The notes under the pieces: generated by a model
Seen by the model: the letters and a program-made list of their open reading frames with translations, nothing else
The model's database searches: none
Told to the model about the DNA's origin: nothing
DNA from: an uncultured Clostridium sp.
GTDB lineage: Bacteria; Bacillota; Clostridia; TANB77; CAG-508
Length of the DNA stretch: 48,778 bases
Assembly (NCBI GenBank): GCA_948467495.1
Contig: CAOKEO010000010.1
Span: 1 to 48,778, forward strand
Direction of reading: 5' to 3'
Translations under genes and position numbers: made by a program
Shown: positions 39,297 through 47,906 of the stretch, in pieces
How positions within the stretch are numbered: position 1 is the first letter of the stretch
Layout of the letters: every line of letters begins with the position of its first letter

Positions 39297-39791
39297 ATGA
39301 TATATTTTATAGCTGATACACATTTTAATCATGAAAATATAATTAAATACTGCAATAGACTATTTAAGAATACTTATGAAATGAATGAATATATAATCCA
39401 AAAATGGAATTCGGTTGTTAAAAAAGATGATACAGTATATCATTTGGGAGATGTAGGATTTGGACTCGTACAAGAAGTTAAAAGTTTGGTAGAAAGATTA
39501 AATGGAACAAAGATATTACTTAAAGGAAATCATGATTTTAAAATTGGAACGAATACATGGAAAGAAGTAGGATTTTCAGAAGTATATAAGAAGAAAATTG
39601 TTTTAGGTAATTTGCTATTAACACATGCACCAACTGAAGATGTGGGAGAAAATCAAATTAATGTCTTTGGTCATATACATGATAAGCCACTTGATGAAAA
39701 ATTTGAAAAGAAAAATCATATATGTGTTTCTTGTGATGTGGTAGATTATACACCAGTAAGTGTGGAAACAATCAGTGAAAATAGTAAATAA
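39297..39791 (+). CDS. Metallophosphoesterase family protein
   Basis: A 164-residue calcineurin-like phosphoesterase with all metal-binding blocks: ADTHFNHENI (Asp7, His9), GDVGFG, KGNHDFKIG, THAP and FGHIHDKP. The short form is common in phages and mobile elements. Substrate unknown. AAAGGAG precedes the ATG; 20 bases after abiEii, so it may ride on the same transcript. Confidence 0.9.
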   Translation: MIYFIADTHFNHENIIKYCNRLFKNTYEMNEYIIQKWNSVVKKDDTVYHLGDVGFGLVQEVKSLVERLNGTKILLKGNHDFKIGTNTWKEVGFSEVYKKKIVLGNLLLTHAPTEDVGENQINVFGHIHDKPLDEKFEKKNHICVSCDVVDYTPVSVETISENSK

Positions 39792-39832
39792 ATTGTAAAT
39801 GGACAAATATATGAATTTATGGAGAGAATGCA

Positions 39833-40432
39833 ATGGAAACAATAATTAATCAAGAAAAAATATCACAATATTTATCTATAATTAAGACGAATATAGAAAA
39901 CGATAACATAAATGGTTATTATAACATAGTGGCAAAATTATTAGAGTTGGTATATGGATATAATTTTATAAATACAAATGATATTTATCCTAATTATCCA
40001 GCAATAGACTTAGCCGATAATGAAAGAAGAATATCAGTACAAGTAACTTCTGATAATAGTATTGAAAAAATTAATAGAACATTTGAAGTATTCAAAAATT
40101 CTAAAGAAAAATTAATAGATAAATATGATAGAATTATATTTTTTATGATAAAGGGGAAACTTCCTCAATATGATGGAAGAAAGATAAAAAATAAAGGAAT
40201 AAACTTTAATAAATGCACAGATATTATTGACTATAGTTGGAAATGTATGAAATGTGGAAACACAGAATTTGAAAAAGATCAATTTCAAGCAACTGGAGGA
40301 AACTTTGCAAAGATATTTGATGTCCAAAATAAAAAGTTTATTACAGTAAGTTGTACGAAGTGTGGATATACTGAAATGTATAAAACTGGTACTGATGCAG
40401 GAATGAATATATTAGACTTTTTAATGAATTAG
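39833..40432 (+). CDS. SMEK domain fused to a zinc-ribbon (DUF2082-like)
   Basis: A 199-residue protein. Residues 1-130 match the SMEK domain (NGYYNIVAKLLELVYGYNFI, YPAIDLADNERRISVQVTSD), an N-terminal module of predicted defence proteins. At about 133 (DIIDYSWKCMKCGN) the sequence changes to a zinc-ribbon with CMKCG and CTKCG and the block DQFQATGGNFAKIFDVQNKK, normally a stand-alone protein of about 65 residues. The usual SMEK effector part is absent. The fusion is in frame without a gap, so it looks like a deletion fusion that could still be expressed. GGAGAG precedes the ATG. Confidence 0.7.
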   Translation: METIINQEKISQYLSIIKTNIENDNINGYYNIVAKLLELVYGYNFINTNDIYPNYPAIDLADNERRISVQVTSDNSIEKINRTFEVFKNSKEKLIDKYDRIIFFMIKGKLPQYDGRKIKNKGINFNKCTDIIDYSWKCMKCGNTEFEKDQFQATGGNFAKIFDVQNKKFITVSCTKCGYTEMYKTGTDAGMNILDFLMN

Positions 40433-40477
40433 AATACTGACTAGAGCAAGAGATAGTAATTTATCGAGGAGGTAGTT

Positions 40478-41263
40478 ATGAAGAAAAAGAGAATAATTAT
40501 ACCAACAATAATTATAATTTTGGTAATTATTTTAGGATTATGGATTAATGGAATAATTCCAATACAGATAGCAAGAATTTCTGCTACAAACTATTTGAAA
40601 AAGAACTTTCCAGAAAAACAGTATCAATATGTAGATATAGAATGGAGTTCTAGCTTTGGAGGATATTCTATAAAATTTAAAGATGAAAATGATGAAATAA
40701 TTGGATTTCTAATGAATGGCAAATACTTTCCAATCATTCCAGGACAAGGAACATTTGGATTAGAAGATAGTTATAGAGTAGAATATAAAGCAATAGAAGA
40801 TATAAATGATTTTTATAATCACAGTATTACAAGCAAATACGAAGATTTGAGAACATTGCCAGGAAACTATTCTAAAGAACAAGCACAAAAAGATAATTGT
40901 TTTATAATAGGTGCAATGGTTCATAATGATAATTTATATAGCGAATTTATGGATAAATATAACAAAAAAGAAAATGCTTTTATTAGAGTAGTACAATCAA
41001 CTGTTGAGGGAGATATTTTTATAATTGATGTATTGTACGAAGCTAGAAATAATAAGATTCATTTGGTAAAAGATGATACAAGAGATAAATTCTCAGCACA
41101 AGAAGATAGAACTATTAAATATAAGACTTATAAAAAAACTGGAGTATGGAATTATGCTAATTCTCAATATTGGGTTGCATATAATGGAGAATTACCTAAT
41201 GATACAAAAGCAGAATATTCAATTAACTCTAATGATTTATTTATAATTGCAACTATTAACTAA
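40478..41263 (+). CDS. Membrane-anchored DUF3139/DUF4362-like protein
   Basis: A 261-residue protein. Residues 4-25 are a hydrophobic anchor. Residues 30-120 resemble DUF3139 (ATNYLKKNFPEKQYQYVDIE). From about 133 the sequence follows DUF4362: YSKEQAQKDNCFIIGAMVHN, FIRVVQSTVEGDIFIIDVLY and DTRDKFSAQEDRTIKYKTYK. Exported, function unknown. CGAGGAGG precedes the ATG. Confidence 0.7.
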   Translation: MKKKRIIIPTIIIILVIILGLWINGIIPIQIARISATNYLKKNFPEKQYQYVDIEWSSSFGGYSIKFKDENDEIIGFLMNGKYFPIIPGQGTFGLEDSYRVEYKAIEDINDFYNHSITSKYEDLRTLPGNYSKEQAQKDNCFIIGAMVHNDNLYSEFMDKYNKKENAFIRVVQSTVEGDIFIIDVLYEARNNKIHLVKDDTRDKFSAQEDRTIKYKTYKKTGVWNYANSQYWVAYNGELPNDTKAEYSINSNDLFIIATIN

Positions 41264-41267
41264 ATTA

Positions 41268-41302
41268 CTCTACTAATCGTTGTTTTCCTCACTCAACGAT
41301 TA
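41268..41302 (+). terminator. Hairpin after the DUF4362-like gene
   Basis: ACTAATCGTTG and CAACGATTAGT pair perfectly over 11 bp; a weak T-rich stretch follows. Confidence 0.7.
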
Positions 41303-41362
41303 GTATGTTTACTTTTATATATAAAGATTTTACAATAATATTAAAGGAGGGCAAGGTAAGGT

Positions 41363-41842
41363 ATGGAGCAAGTAAAAGTAGGAAAATTCATTGCTGAATG
41401 TAGAAAGAATAAAAATATGACACAAGCAGAACTTGCAGAAAAGCTAAATATTACAGATAGAGCAATATCAAAGTGGGAAACTGGAAAAGGTATGCCAGAT
41501 TCTTCTATAATGCTTGAACTATGTAATGAACTTGATATTACTGTAAATGAATTATTAAGTGGGGAGGTTATTAAAATGGAAACTTATAATCAAAAAGCAG
41601 AAGAAAACTTATTGGAGATGAAAAAACAAATTGAGAAAATGAGAAAAAAATTTAGTATAATTTCTTATATATTTGGTACAATTACAATTTTAATGTTTAT
41701 AGGAAATATAATATTAAATTCTATTTATCGTGATAGTTGGGATAATTCATTATATGGTGCATTAGGTTTGATAATTAGTTTTATAGCTTGTATGTTTTGG
41801 TTTGGAGCAAATGTTTTAAATTTTAAAGACAAAAATGAATAA
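41363..41842 (+). CDS. XRE-family regulator with two membrane helices
   Basis: A 159-residue protein. An XRE helix-turn-helix fills residues 6-65 (CRKNKNMTQAELAEKLNITD, RAISKWETGKGMPDSSIM). A coiled-coil-like linker follows (KAEENLLEMKKQIEKMRKK), then helices at about 98-116 and 128-150. Membrane-bound regulator of unknown signal. AAAGGAGG precedes the ATG, a little further upstream than usual. Confidence 0.88.
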   Translation: MEQVKVGKFIAECRKNKNMTQAELAEKLNITDRAISKWETGKGMPDSSIMLELCNELDITVNELLSGEVIKMETYNQKAEENLLEMKKQIEKMRKKFSIISYIFGTITILMFIGNIILNSIYRDSWDNSLYGALGLIISFIACMFWFGANVLNFKDKNE

Positions 41843-41849
41843 TAAGTAG

Positions 41850-41884
41850 GGCAGATAATTCAGTTTGAAATTATCTGTCTTTTA
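41850..41884 (+). terminator. Terminator after the XRE gene
   Basis: CAGATAATT and AATTATCTG pair around a CAGTTTGA loop, followed by TCTTTTATT. Confidence 0.7.
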
Positions 41885-41929
41885 TTATATAATCGTAACA
41901 AGAATTAGTAGTTTGAAAGGTAGATAATT

Positions 41930-42559
41930 ATGAAAAACATTCTTATACATGGATTAGGTCAAAATAGTCAAAGTTGGGATAATACTAGTATGTATTTAAA
42001 AGAGAATAATATTGATATAGTATGCCCTGATTTATTTGAGATAACAAAAAATACTTCAAAAGATTATAAAATGATGTATAATACTTTTTCGGATTTTTGT
42101 AATAATCAAAAGGAAAAACTTAATTTGTGTGGTCTTTCATTAGGTGGAGTATTAGCATTAGACTTTGTAAAAGAATATCCAGAAAAGGTAAATTCTATTA
42201 TTTTGATTGGTACTCCATATAAAATACCAAAAGCACTTTTTAAATTACAAGGCTTAATATTTCATATAATGCCGAAGAGGGGATTTGAAAAGATGGGTTG
42301 CTCTAAAAGAGAATTTCTTACTTTAGTTAATTCAATGAGTAATCTTGATATTGCAAAAGATTTAGAAACAATAAAGTGCAACAGTTTAATTATATGTGGT
42401 GATAAAGATAATGTTAATATGGAAAATGCTAAACTTTTAAATAAAAGCATTAAGAACAGTAAATTTAAAGTGATAAATAATTCATCACATGAAGTTAATA
42501 TTGATAATCCAAAGGAACTTGCTGATATAATTTGCGATTTTTGGAAGGATAATCAATAG
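41930..42559 (+). CDS. Alpha/beta hydrolase
   Basis: A 209-residue cytosolic alpha/beta hydrolase. The triad is visible: nucleophile Ser in CGLSLGG, Asp in ICGDKDNV and His in NNSSHEVN. The oxyanion-hole motif LIHGLGQN is at the start. Small, single-domain form; substrate unknown (esterase or lactonase-like). GAAAGGTAG precedes the ATG. Confidence 0.88.
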   Translation: MKNILIHGLGQNSQSWDNTSMYLKENNIDIVCPDLFEITKNTSKDYKMMYNTFSDFCNNQKEKLNLCGLSLGGVLALDFVKEYPEKVNSIILIGTPYKIPKALFKLQGLIFHIMPKRGFEKMGCSKREFLTLVNSMSNLDIAKDLETIKCNSLIICGDKDNVNMENAKLLNKSIKNSKFKVINNSSHEVNIDNPKELADIICDFWKDNQ

Positions 42560-42585
42560 CACAAATTATAGAGGAGATGAATCAG

Positions 42586-43743
42586 ATGAAAAAGAAAATA
42601 GGTATTGGTATAGGAATATTTTTGATATTACTTATAATTTTAGGAATTATTACAAATTATGCAGATGGTGGCAGAGTATCAACAGGACACGAACCAAAGT
42701 ATTGTATAAAAGTAGTTAGTAATGATGGAAGTAAAGTAACTTATTGGGGATTAGGCTATAAAGTAATTCGTTATGTTGGAGTATCTCCAAATGAACCTTA
42801 TGAAAGTAATATTGGTGCAAAAATGGGAAGTTGGTTTATGGATTATGAATTGCCTAAATCAAATACTATTGAAATTGAATATGAAGGACAAACAATTACT
42901 ATAACTGATATGAAAGATATAGGAACTATTGAGAATATATTACTAAATTCAAAATATGATGGGGAAATATGTGATGGAATAAATACTCATAAAATAGTAT
43001 TAAATAATGAGATTTATTATATTAAAGAATCATGTAAAGAAATACAAAAAGGTGATAAACAAGCAACAATATCAGCAGAGGACTTAGAATTAATTAATAA
43101 TATTATTTCTAAAATGAATAAAGAACAAGGAAAAAATGAAAATTACTTTTATGGAAAAATAATTGAAGCTACTAATAAATATATTATAGTAGAGCCAAAT
43201 AAGGAAGAAAAAGTAAGAGAATCTTCAGACAAAATTTCAATAGGACTAGAAGAAAATAGTGATGTAGTATATATGATTGGAACTAATGTAAAAATAACTT
43301 ATGATGGTACTATAATGGAAAGCTATCCAGCACAAGTAAATGGAGCAAAAATTGAAGTAGAATCGGCTGAAAATTTTGAGATACTTTTTTATGATAAACA
43401 TCCAATGGAAAGTTATAAAATTTATACAATATTAGACAAATCAGAAACAGACCAATATGACTATACGATATATGGATATGATGGAAGTGTAAATATTAGA
43501 ATTGATGGAAAAGATTATTCTTTGAAAGAAGCATTATTACAAAACAAAATAACAATGGAAGAAATTATAGCAAAGGCTAATCAAGATGAAAAAGATGGAA
43601 AAATAAAAGCAAATATGTATAAAGATGGTGGAAGTATGGAATATCATTATGAGAATTATACAATAATAAAATGTCATACTATAGATGGTAATAGAGATGT
43701 ATATATTGGAACTAAAGATTTAAAACTAAATGATGTTATATAA
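42586..43743 (+). CDS. Exported hypothetical protein with DUF3221-like segment
   Basis: A 385-residue protein with an N-terminal hydrophobic segment (residues 3-23). A first region of unknown fold runs to about 190 (YCIKVVSNDGSKVTYWGLGY). The middle (FYGKIIEATNKYIIVEPNKE, then VYMIGTNVKITYDGTIMES) resembles the OB-like DUF3221/YobA lipoproteins. The C-terminal part contains NIRIDGKDYSLKEALLQNKI. There is no lipobox Cys. ATG 42586 is preferred because GAGGAG ends 9 bases before it and abuts ATG 42577. Confidence 0.65.
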   Translation: MKKKIGIGIGIFLILLIILGIITNYADGGRVSTGHEPKYCIKVVSNDGSKVTYWGLGYKVIRYVGVSPNEPYESNIGAKMGSWFMDYELPKSNTIEIEYEGQTITITDMKDIGTIENILLNSKYDGEICDGINTHKIVLNNEIYYIKESCKEIQKGDKQATISAEDLELINNIISKMNKEQGKNENYFYGKIIEATNKYIIVEPNKEEKVRESSDKISIGLEENSDVVYMIGTNVKITYDGTIMESYPAQVNGAKIEVESAENFEILFYDKHPMESYKIYTILDKSETDQYDYTIYGYDGSVNIRIDGKDYSLKEALLQNKITMEEIIAKANQDEKDGKIKANMYKDGGSMEYHYENYTIIKCHTIDGNRDVYIGTKDLKLNDVI

Positions 43744-43774
43744 TAACAGAATGATAATTTTAAAGGAGCAATTT

Positions 43775-43990
43775 ATGGAATTAGTAAAAGTTGGAGAAAA
43801 AACCTATTATATAAAAAATCCTACCAATATAGGAATATACAAGATTGATGAAACACAAGTATATCTTATAGACACAGGAAATGACAAAGAGGCAGGAAAG
43901 AAAATATACTTGTGATTTTGAAGAATATCAAAATAATTCTGAAGATATGCTAAAACAAGAAATTCATATTTATATTGCACTAGATAAGTA
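43775..43990 (+). pseudogene. Chimeric remnant: MBL-fold N-terminus joined to GyrI-like C-terminus
   Basis: After AAGGAG, ATG 43775 gives MELVKVGEKTYYIKNPTNIG followed by VYLIDTGNDKEAGKKI, the first strands of a metallo-beta-lactamase-fold hydrolase. The metal motif HxHxDH is absent; the frame stops at 43915. In another frame CDFEEYQNNSEDMLKQEIHI runs to a stop at 43990, resembling the C-terminal end of GyrI-like effector-binding domains. Two unrelated gene ends have been joined by a deletion. Confidence 0.6.
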
Positions 43991-44006
43991 GAAAGGAAAA
44001 GATAAA

Positions 44007-44645
44007 ATGGCTTTTGATTATAAAAAAGAATATAAGGAATTTTATATGCCAAAGAATAAGCCTAGCATTATAAAAATTCCTAGAATGAATTATATTGCAG
44101 TTAGGGGCAAAGGAAATCCTAATGATGAAAATGGAGAATATAAGCAAACAATAGGACTTTTATATGCGATTGCTTTTACTATAAAAATGAGTTATAAGGG
44201 AACACACAAAATAGATGGTTATTTTGAATATGTAGTTCCACCACTTGAAGGATTTTGGTGGCAAGATGGAATTAAAGATAGTATTGACTATAATAATAAA
44301 GACCAAATGAACTTTATATCTATTATTAGATTACCAGACTTTGTAACAAAAGAAGATTTTAACTGGGCTATAAAGGAAGCAACAAATAAGAAAAAAACAG
44401 ACTTTTCAAAAGTAGAATTTTTAAGTTATGATGAAGGAATCTGTGTTCAATGTATGCACATAGGCTCTTATGATGATGAGCCATCTACAATAAATTTAAT
44501 GCACAAATATATGATAGAAAATGGATATGAACTTGATATTACAGACAACAGATTTCATCACGAAATTTATTTAAGTGATCCAAGAAGATGTGATGTAAGT
44601 AAATTAAAAACAGTCATAAGACACCCAATAAGAAAAAAGGAATGA
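44007..44645 (+). CDS. GyrI-like small-molecule-binding domain protein
   Basis: A 212-residue cytosolic protein starting MAFDYKKEYKEFYMPKNKPS, then IPRMNYIAVRGKGNPND, YEYVVPPLEGFWWQDG-type core and CVQCMHIGSYDDEPSTINLM, which match the GyrI-like (SBP_bac/Rob C-terminal) family of Firmicutes. Such proteins bind or hydrolyse cyclopropanoid and other small toxic compounds. First gene of a three-gene operon with a radical SAM enzyme and a YoaP-like acetyltransferase. GAAAGGAAAAG precedes the ATG. Confidence 0.85.
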   Translation: MAFDYKKEYKEFYMPKNKPSIIKIPRMNYIAVRGKGNPNDENGEYKQTIGLLYAIAFTIKMSYKGTHKIDGYFEYVVPPLEGFWWQDGIKDSIDYNNKDQMNFISIIRLPDFVTKEDFNWAIKEATNKKKTDFSKVEFLSYDEGICVQCMHIGSYDDEPSTINLMHKYMIENGYELDITDNRFHHEIYLSDPRRCDVSKLKTVIRHPIRKKE

Positions 44646-44647
44646 TT

Positions 44648-45532
44648 ATGGAATTTATAGAAGCAAAGACAATACTTCAAAAAGCGACACATGGAGAAGA
44701 ATGGTTTGGAATTGATTATAATATGAATCTATACAAAGGTTGCTGTCATAAATGTATTTATTGTGATAGTAGAAGTAATTGTTATCAAGTAGAAGATTTT
44801 GATAGAGTAAGAGCAAAAAAGGATGAAATAGAAATATTAAATCGAGAACTAAAATCAAAAAGAAAAAAAGGTGTAATAGGAATAGGTGCAATGTCAGATA
44901 CTTATAATCCCTTTGAAAAACAATATGAAATAACAAGACAATCATTAGAACTGATTTCATACTATAATTTTGGAGTATCAATAGAAACAAAAAGTAATTT
45001 AATAATTAGAGATATAGACATATTTAAAGAAATAAACAAAAAAGCAGATGTAATACTTAAATTTACAATTACATCAGCAGATGATAAATTATCACAAAAA
45101 GTAGAACCAGGAGTATGTGTTTCTTCAGAAAGACTAAAAGCAATGAATCAACTATCAAAAGAAGGATTATTTGTTGGAACACTATTAACACCAATCATTC
45201 CATTTATAACAGATTTGGAGGATAATATTAGAAATGTAATAAGATTATCTTATGAAAATGGAGCAAAATTTGTATTTTCAATGGGAGGAGTTACATTAAG
45301 AGAAAACCAAAGAGAATACTTCTATGAGCAATTAGATAAAACTTTTCCTAAGATAAAAGAAAAGTATATTAAGACTTATGGAAATAACTATTTTTGTTAT
45401 CCATTGAATAAAAACTTAAACAAAATATTTAAAGAAGAATGTGAAAAGTATGGACTACTTTATAAAATGAATGATATAGTAAAGGCATATAAAAAAGAAA
45501 TTAAACAAGAAGAGCAATTGACCTTTATATAG
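44648..45532 (+). CDS. Radical SAM protein, spore-photoproduct-lyase-like
   Basis: A 294-residue radical SAM enzyme with the cluster motif C32-x3-C36-x2-C39 in YKGCCHKCIYC. Also seen: IGIGAMSDTYNPFEKQYEIT and GVSIETKSNLIIRDIDI. It resembles the SPL/Rv2578c group whose substrates are mostly unknown. AAGG fits ATG 44648 better than ATG 44642, which overlaps the previous stop. A fragment of its near-identical paralogue lies at 34287. Confidence 0.88.
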   Translation: MEFIEAKTILQKATHGEEWFGIDYNMNLYKGCCHKCIYCDSRSNCYQVEDFDRVRAKKDEIEILNRELKSKRKKGVIGIGAMSDTYNPFEKQYEITRQSLELISYYNFGVSIETKSNLIIRDIDIFKEINKKADVILKFTITSADDKLSQKVEPGVCVSSERLKAMNQLSKEGLFVGTLLTPIIPFITDLEDNIRNVIRLSYENGAKFVFSMGGVTLRENQREYFYEQLDKTFPKIKEKYIKTYGNNYFCYPLNKNLNKIFKEECEKYGLLYKMNDIVKAYKKEIKQEEQLTFI

Positions 45533-45546
45533 AAAAGAGGAAAAAT

Positions 45547-46290
45547 ATGAATGAATATATTAATTTAACATTAGAAAATATAGAAAAAGAACATATCTGT
45601 TGTGCGATTGGTGATCCAAAACATCAAGTAGGAGTAAATAATAAAAAAGAATGGATTAAAAGTAAGTTAAAAGATGGGCATGTATTTAGAAAACTAAATG
45701 CAAGAGGAAAAATATTTATTGAATATGAGCCAATAGAAACAGCTTGGATACCTATTAGCGGTAAAAATTATGAATATATTTATTGCTTATGGGTAGCAGG
45801 AAGTTTTAAAGGAAAAGGAATTGGGAAAGAATTACTAGAATATGCAATAAATGATTCAAAAGAAAAGGGCAAAAGTGGTATGTGTACTTTAGTTTCTAAA
45901 AAGAAGAAACCATTTTTAGGCGAAAAGAAATTTTTTGAACATTATGGTTTTAAAGTAGTAGATAGTATAGCAGATTATGAATTAGTAGCACTACAATTTG
46001 AAGATAGTGAAACACCTAAATTCAATGAAATAGCAAGAACTATGAAAATAGATAATCAAGATTTCACTATTTACTATAGCAATGAATGTCCTTATGTAGA
46101 ATATGAAGTAAATGAACTAACTGAATATGCAAAAGAGAATAACATTAAAATTAATTTTATAAAAATAGATTCACTAGAAAAAGCAAAAAATGTACCTTGT
46201 ATATTTAATAATTGGGCTAACTTTTACAGAGGTGAATTTGTATCAAATACTATATTAAATGCTAATTCATTTAAAAAGTTAATAGAATAA
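45547..46290 (+). CDS. GNAT acetyltransferase with YoaP domain
   Basis: A 247-residue protein. Residues 20-150 form a GNAT fold with the acetyl-CoA loop AGSFKGKGIGKELLEYAI (Q/R-x-x-G-x-G/A type) and the C-terminal strand KKFFEHYGFKVVDSI. Residues 165-247 are a YoaP domain (FTIYYSNECPYVEYEV, with a Cys in a thioredoxin-like position). The acceptor is unknown. AGAGGA precedes the ATG. The diverged C-terminal half is duplicated at 34358-34771. Confidence 0.87.
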   Translation: MNEYINLTLENIEKEHICCAIGDPKHQVGVNNKKEWIKSKLKDGHVFRKLNARGKIFIEYEPIETAWIPISGKNYEYIYCLWVAGSFKGKGIGKELLEYAINDSKEKGKSGMCTLVSKKKKPFLGEKKFFEHYGFKVVDSIADYELVALQFEDSETPKFNEIARTMKIDNQDFTIYYSNECPYVEYEVNELTEYAKENNIKINFIKIDSLEKAKNVPCIFNNWANFYRGEFVSNTILNANSFKKLIE

Positions 46291-46328
46291 GTTAGTAAGA
46301 AGATACAAATTGAAAGTGAGATGAAATA

Positions 46329-46532
46329 ATGAGTAAATATGATCCGTTATGGAATTATTTAAAAAAGAATAGTAAAGATAATTATAAACTATCTTATGAA
46401 GAAATTAAGAATATTTTAGGATTTGATATAGATCATTCGTTTTTAACATACAAGAAAGAAACAAAAGAATATGGATATGAAGTCCATAAAATATCAATGA
46501 AGGAAAAGACTATAATTTTCAATAGGATATAA
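46329..46532 (+). CDS. DUF7662-like small protein
   Basis: A 67-residue protein reading KYDPLWNYLKKNS, LSYEEIKNILGFDIDHSFLT and EYGYEVHKISMKEKTIIFNR. This is a small widespread domain (DUF7662 as I recall it), often the C-terminal part of larger proteins; its function is unknown. The GTGAGATG stretch serves as ribosome binding site. It is the last gene before the terminator at 46560. Confidence 0.7.
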   Translation: MSKYDPLWNYLKKNSKDNYKLSYEEIKNILGFDIDHSFLTYKKETKEYGYEVHKISMKEKTIIFNRI

Positions 46533-46557
46533 TTATAATTTTATAGAAGCACGAAAG

Positions 46558-46580
46558 GCAGAGAATATCTGCTCTTTTTT
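46558..46580 (+). terminator. Intrinsic terminator
   Basis: GCAGA and TCTGC pair around GAATA, followed by TCTTTTTT. Confidence 0.75.
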
Positions 46581-46611
46581 GTACCCATAAATAAAAATTT
46601 TAATAAAACTA

Positions 46612-46648
46612 TTGACAAGTGTTATATGCTGTTATATACTGTATAACA
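46612..46648 (+). promoter_or_regulatory. Promoter and operator of the GntR-ABC operon
   Basis: TTGACA (46612-46617), 17 bases, TATACT (46635-46640). TGTTATA (46620-46626) and TATAACA (46642-46648) form a 7-bp inverted repeat that spans the spacer and the -10, a position suited to repression by the first gene product, as known for YtrA. Confidence 0.75.
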
Positions 46649-46661
46649 AGGAGGCGATAAT

Positions 46662-47039
46662 ATGAAGATGATTATTAGTAATAGCAGTTCTATTCCAATA
46701 TATGAGCAAATAAAAAAGTCTATTATAAATCAGATACTAGAGGGAGAACTGAATGAAGATGAGCTATTACCATCTATTAGAGTGTTAGCACAAGATATAA
46801 AAATAAGTGCTATGACTATAAAAAAAGCCTATGATGAATTAGAAAAAGAAGGATATTTAAAATCTATACAAGGAAAAGGAACTTTTGTAGCTCCTAAAAA
46901 TACTGAACTTGCAAAAGAACAAGCACAAAAGGATATAGAAAATTATATAGAAAAGATAGTTGCTATTTCCAATAGATTCGAGATAGATGAAAACGATGTA
47001 ATCGAAATGTTTAAAATGATTTATGGGGAGGATAAGTAA
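46662..47039 (+). CDS. GntR-family regulator, YtrA subfamily
   Basis: A 125-residue repressor. The winged helix (IPIYEQIKKSIINQILEGEL, LLPSIRVLAQDIKISAMTIK, YDELEKEGYLKSIQGKGTFV) is followed by a short dimerising tail of about 45 residues, which defines the YtrA type. Such regulators control adjacent ABC transporters and respond to cell-wall antibiotics. AAGGAGG precedes the ATG. The stop abuts the next start. Confidence 0.92.
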   Translation: MKMIISNSSSIPIYEQIKKSIINQILEGELNEDELLPSIRVLAQDIKISAMTIKKAYDELEKEGYLKSIQGKGTFVAPKNTELAKEQAQKDIENYIEKIVAISNRFEIDENDVIEMFKMIYGEDK

Positions 47040-47906
47040 ATGGAAAATATTATTGAAATTAAAAAATTAAAAAAGAAATATGATGACAAATTTGAACTTG
47101 GAAAAATAGACCTAGCAATACCAAAAGGAGTTATTGTAGGTCTTATTGGAGAAAATGGAGCAGGAAAAACAACATTAATAAAAGCAATGTTAAATATTAT
47201 AAAAATTGATAATGGAGAAATAAAAATATTTGGAAAAGACTATAAAAAAGAAGAAAAAGAGATAAAAGAAGATATAGGTATAGTTTTAGATAATATGTTT
47301 TTTCCAGAATTATTAAATGCAAAAGATATAAATAATGCTATGAAAGATGTATATAAAAACTGGGATAGCGAATTGTATTTTTCTTATTTAAAGGAGTTTG
47401 ATTTACTGGACAACAAACCCTTAAAATCAATGTCAAAAGGAATGAGAAAGAAATTAGAAATTGCCACAGCTTTAGCTCACAAACCAAAATTATTAATATT
47501 GGATGAGCCAACGAGTGGATTAGATCCAGTTGTAAGAAATGAAGTTTTGGATATATTTCTAAAATTTATAGAAGATGAAGAACATTCCATATTACTATCA
47601 ACACACATAACAAGTGATTTAGAACATATAGCAGATGAAATTATATTTATTGATAAAGGAAAAAAGGTATTACAAAAGTCAAGAGATGAAATAATTGATA
47701 ACTATGGAATTTTAAAATGTGATATTGATTATTTTTCAAATATTGATAAAAAAGACATGGTGGCATACAAGAAAACAAAATATGCTTATGAGATATTAGT
47801 TAATGATAAAGAACAAGCAAGTAAAAAATATCATAATTGTGTAATAGATAAAATTACACTAGAAGATTTGATGTTATTAGTAATTAAGGGGGAAAAGATA
47901 TGTTAG
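47040..47906 (+). CDS. ABC transporter ATP-binding protein (YtrB-like)
   Basis: A 288-residue ATPase: Walker A GENGAGKTT, Q-loop region DIGIVLDNMFFPE, signature SKGMRKKLEIA, Walker B LLILDEPTSGLDP and the switch His in LLSTHI. The ABC signature is SKGMR instead of LSGGQ, as usual in YtrB and related exporters. It overlaps the permease gene by 7 bases, so the pair is coupled. Confidence 0.92.
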   Translation: MENIIEIKKLKKKYDDKFELGKIDLAIPKGVIVGLIGENGAGKTTLIKAMLNIIKIDNGEIKIFGKDYKKEEKEIKEDIGIVLDNMFFPELLNAKDINNAMKDVYKNWDSELYFSYLKEFDLLDNKPLKSMSKGMRKKLEIATALAHKPKLLILDEPTSGLDPVVRNEVLDIFLKFIEDEEHSILLSTHITSDLEHIADEIIFIDKGKKVLQKSRDEIIDNYGILKCDIDYFSNIDKKDMVAYKKTKYAYEILVNDKEQASKKYHNCVIDKITLEDLMLLVIKGEKIC

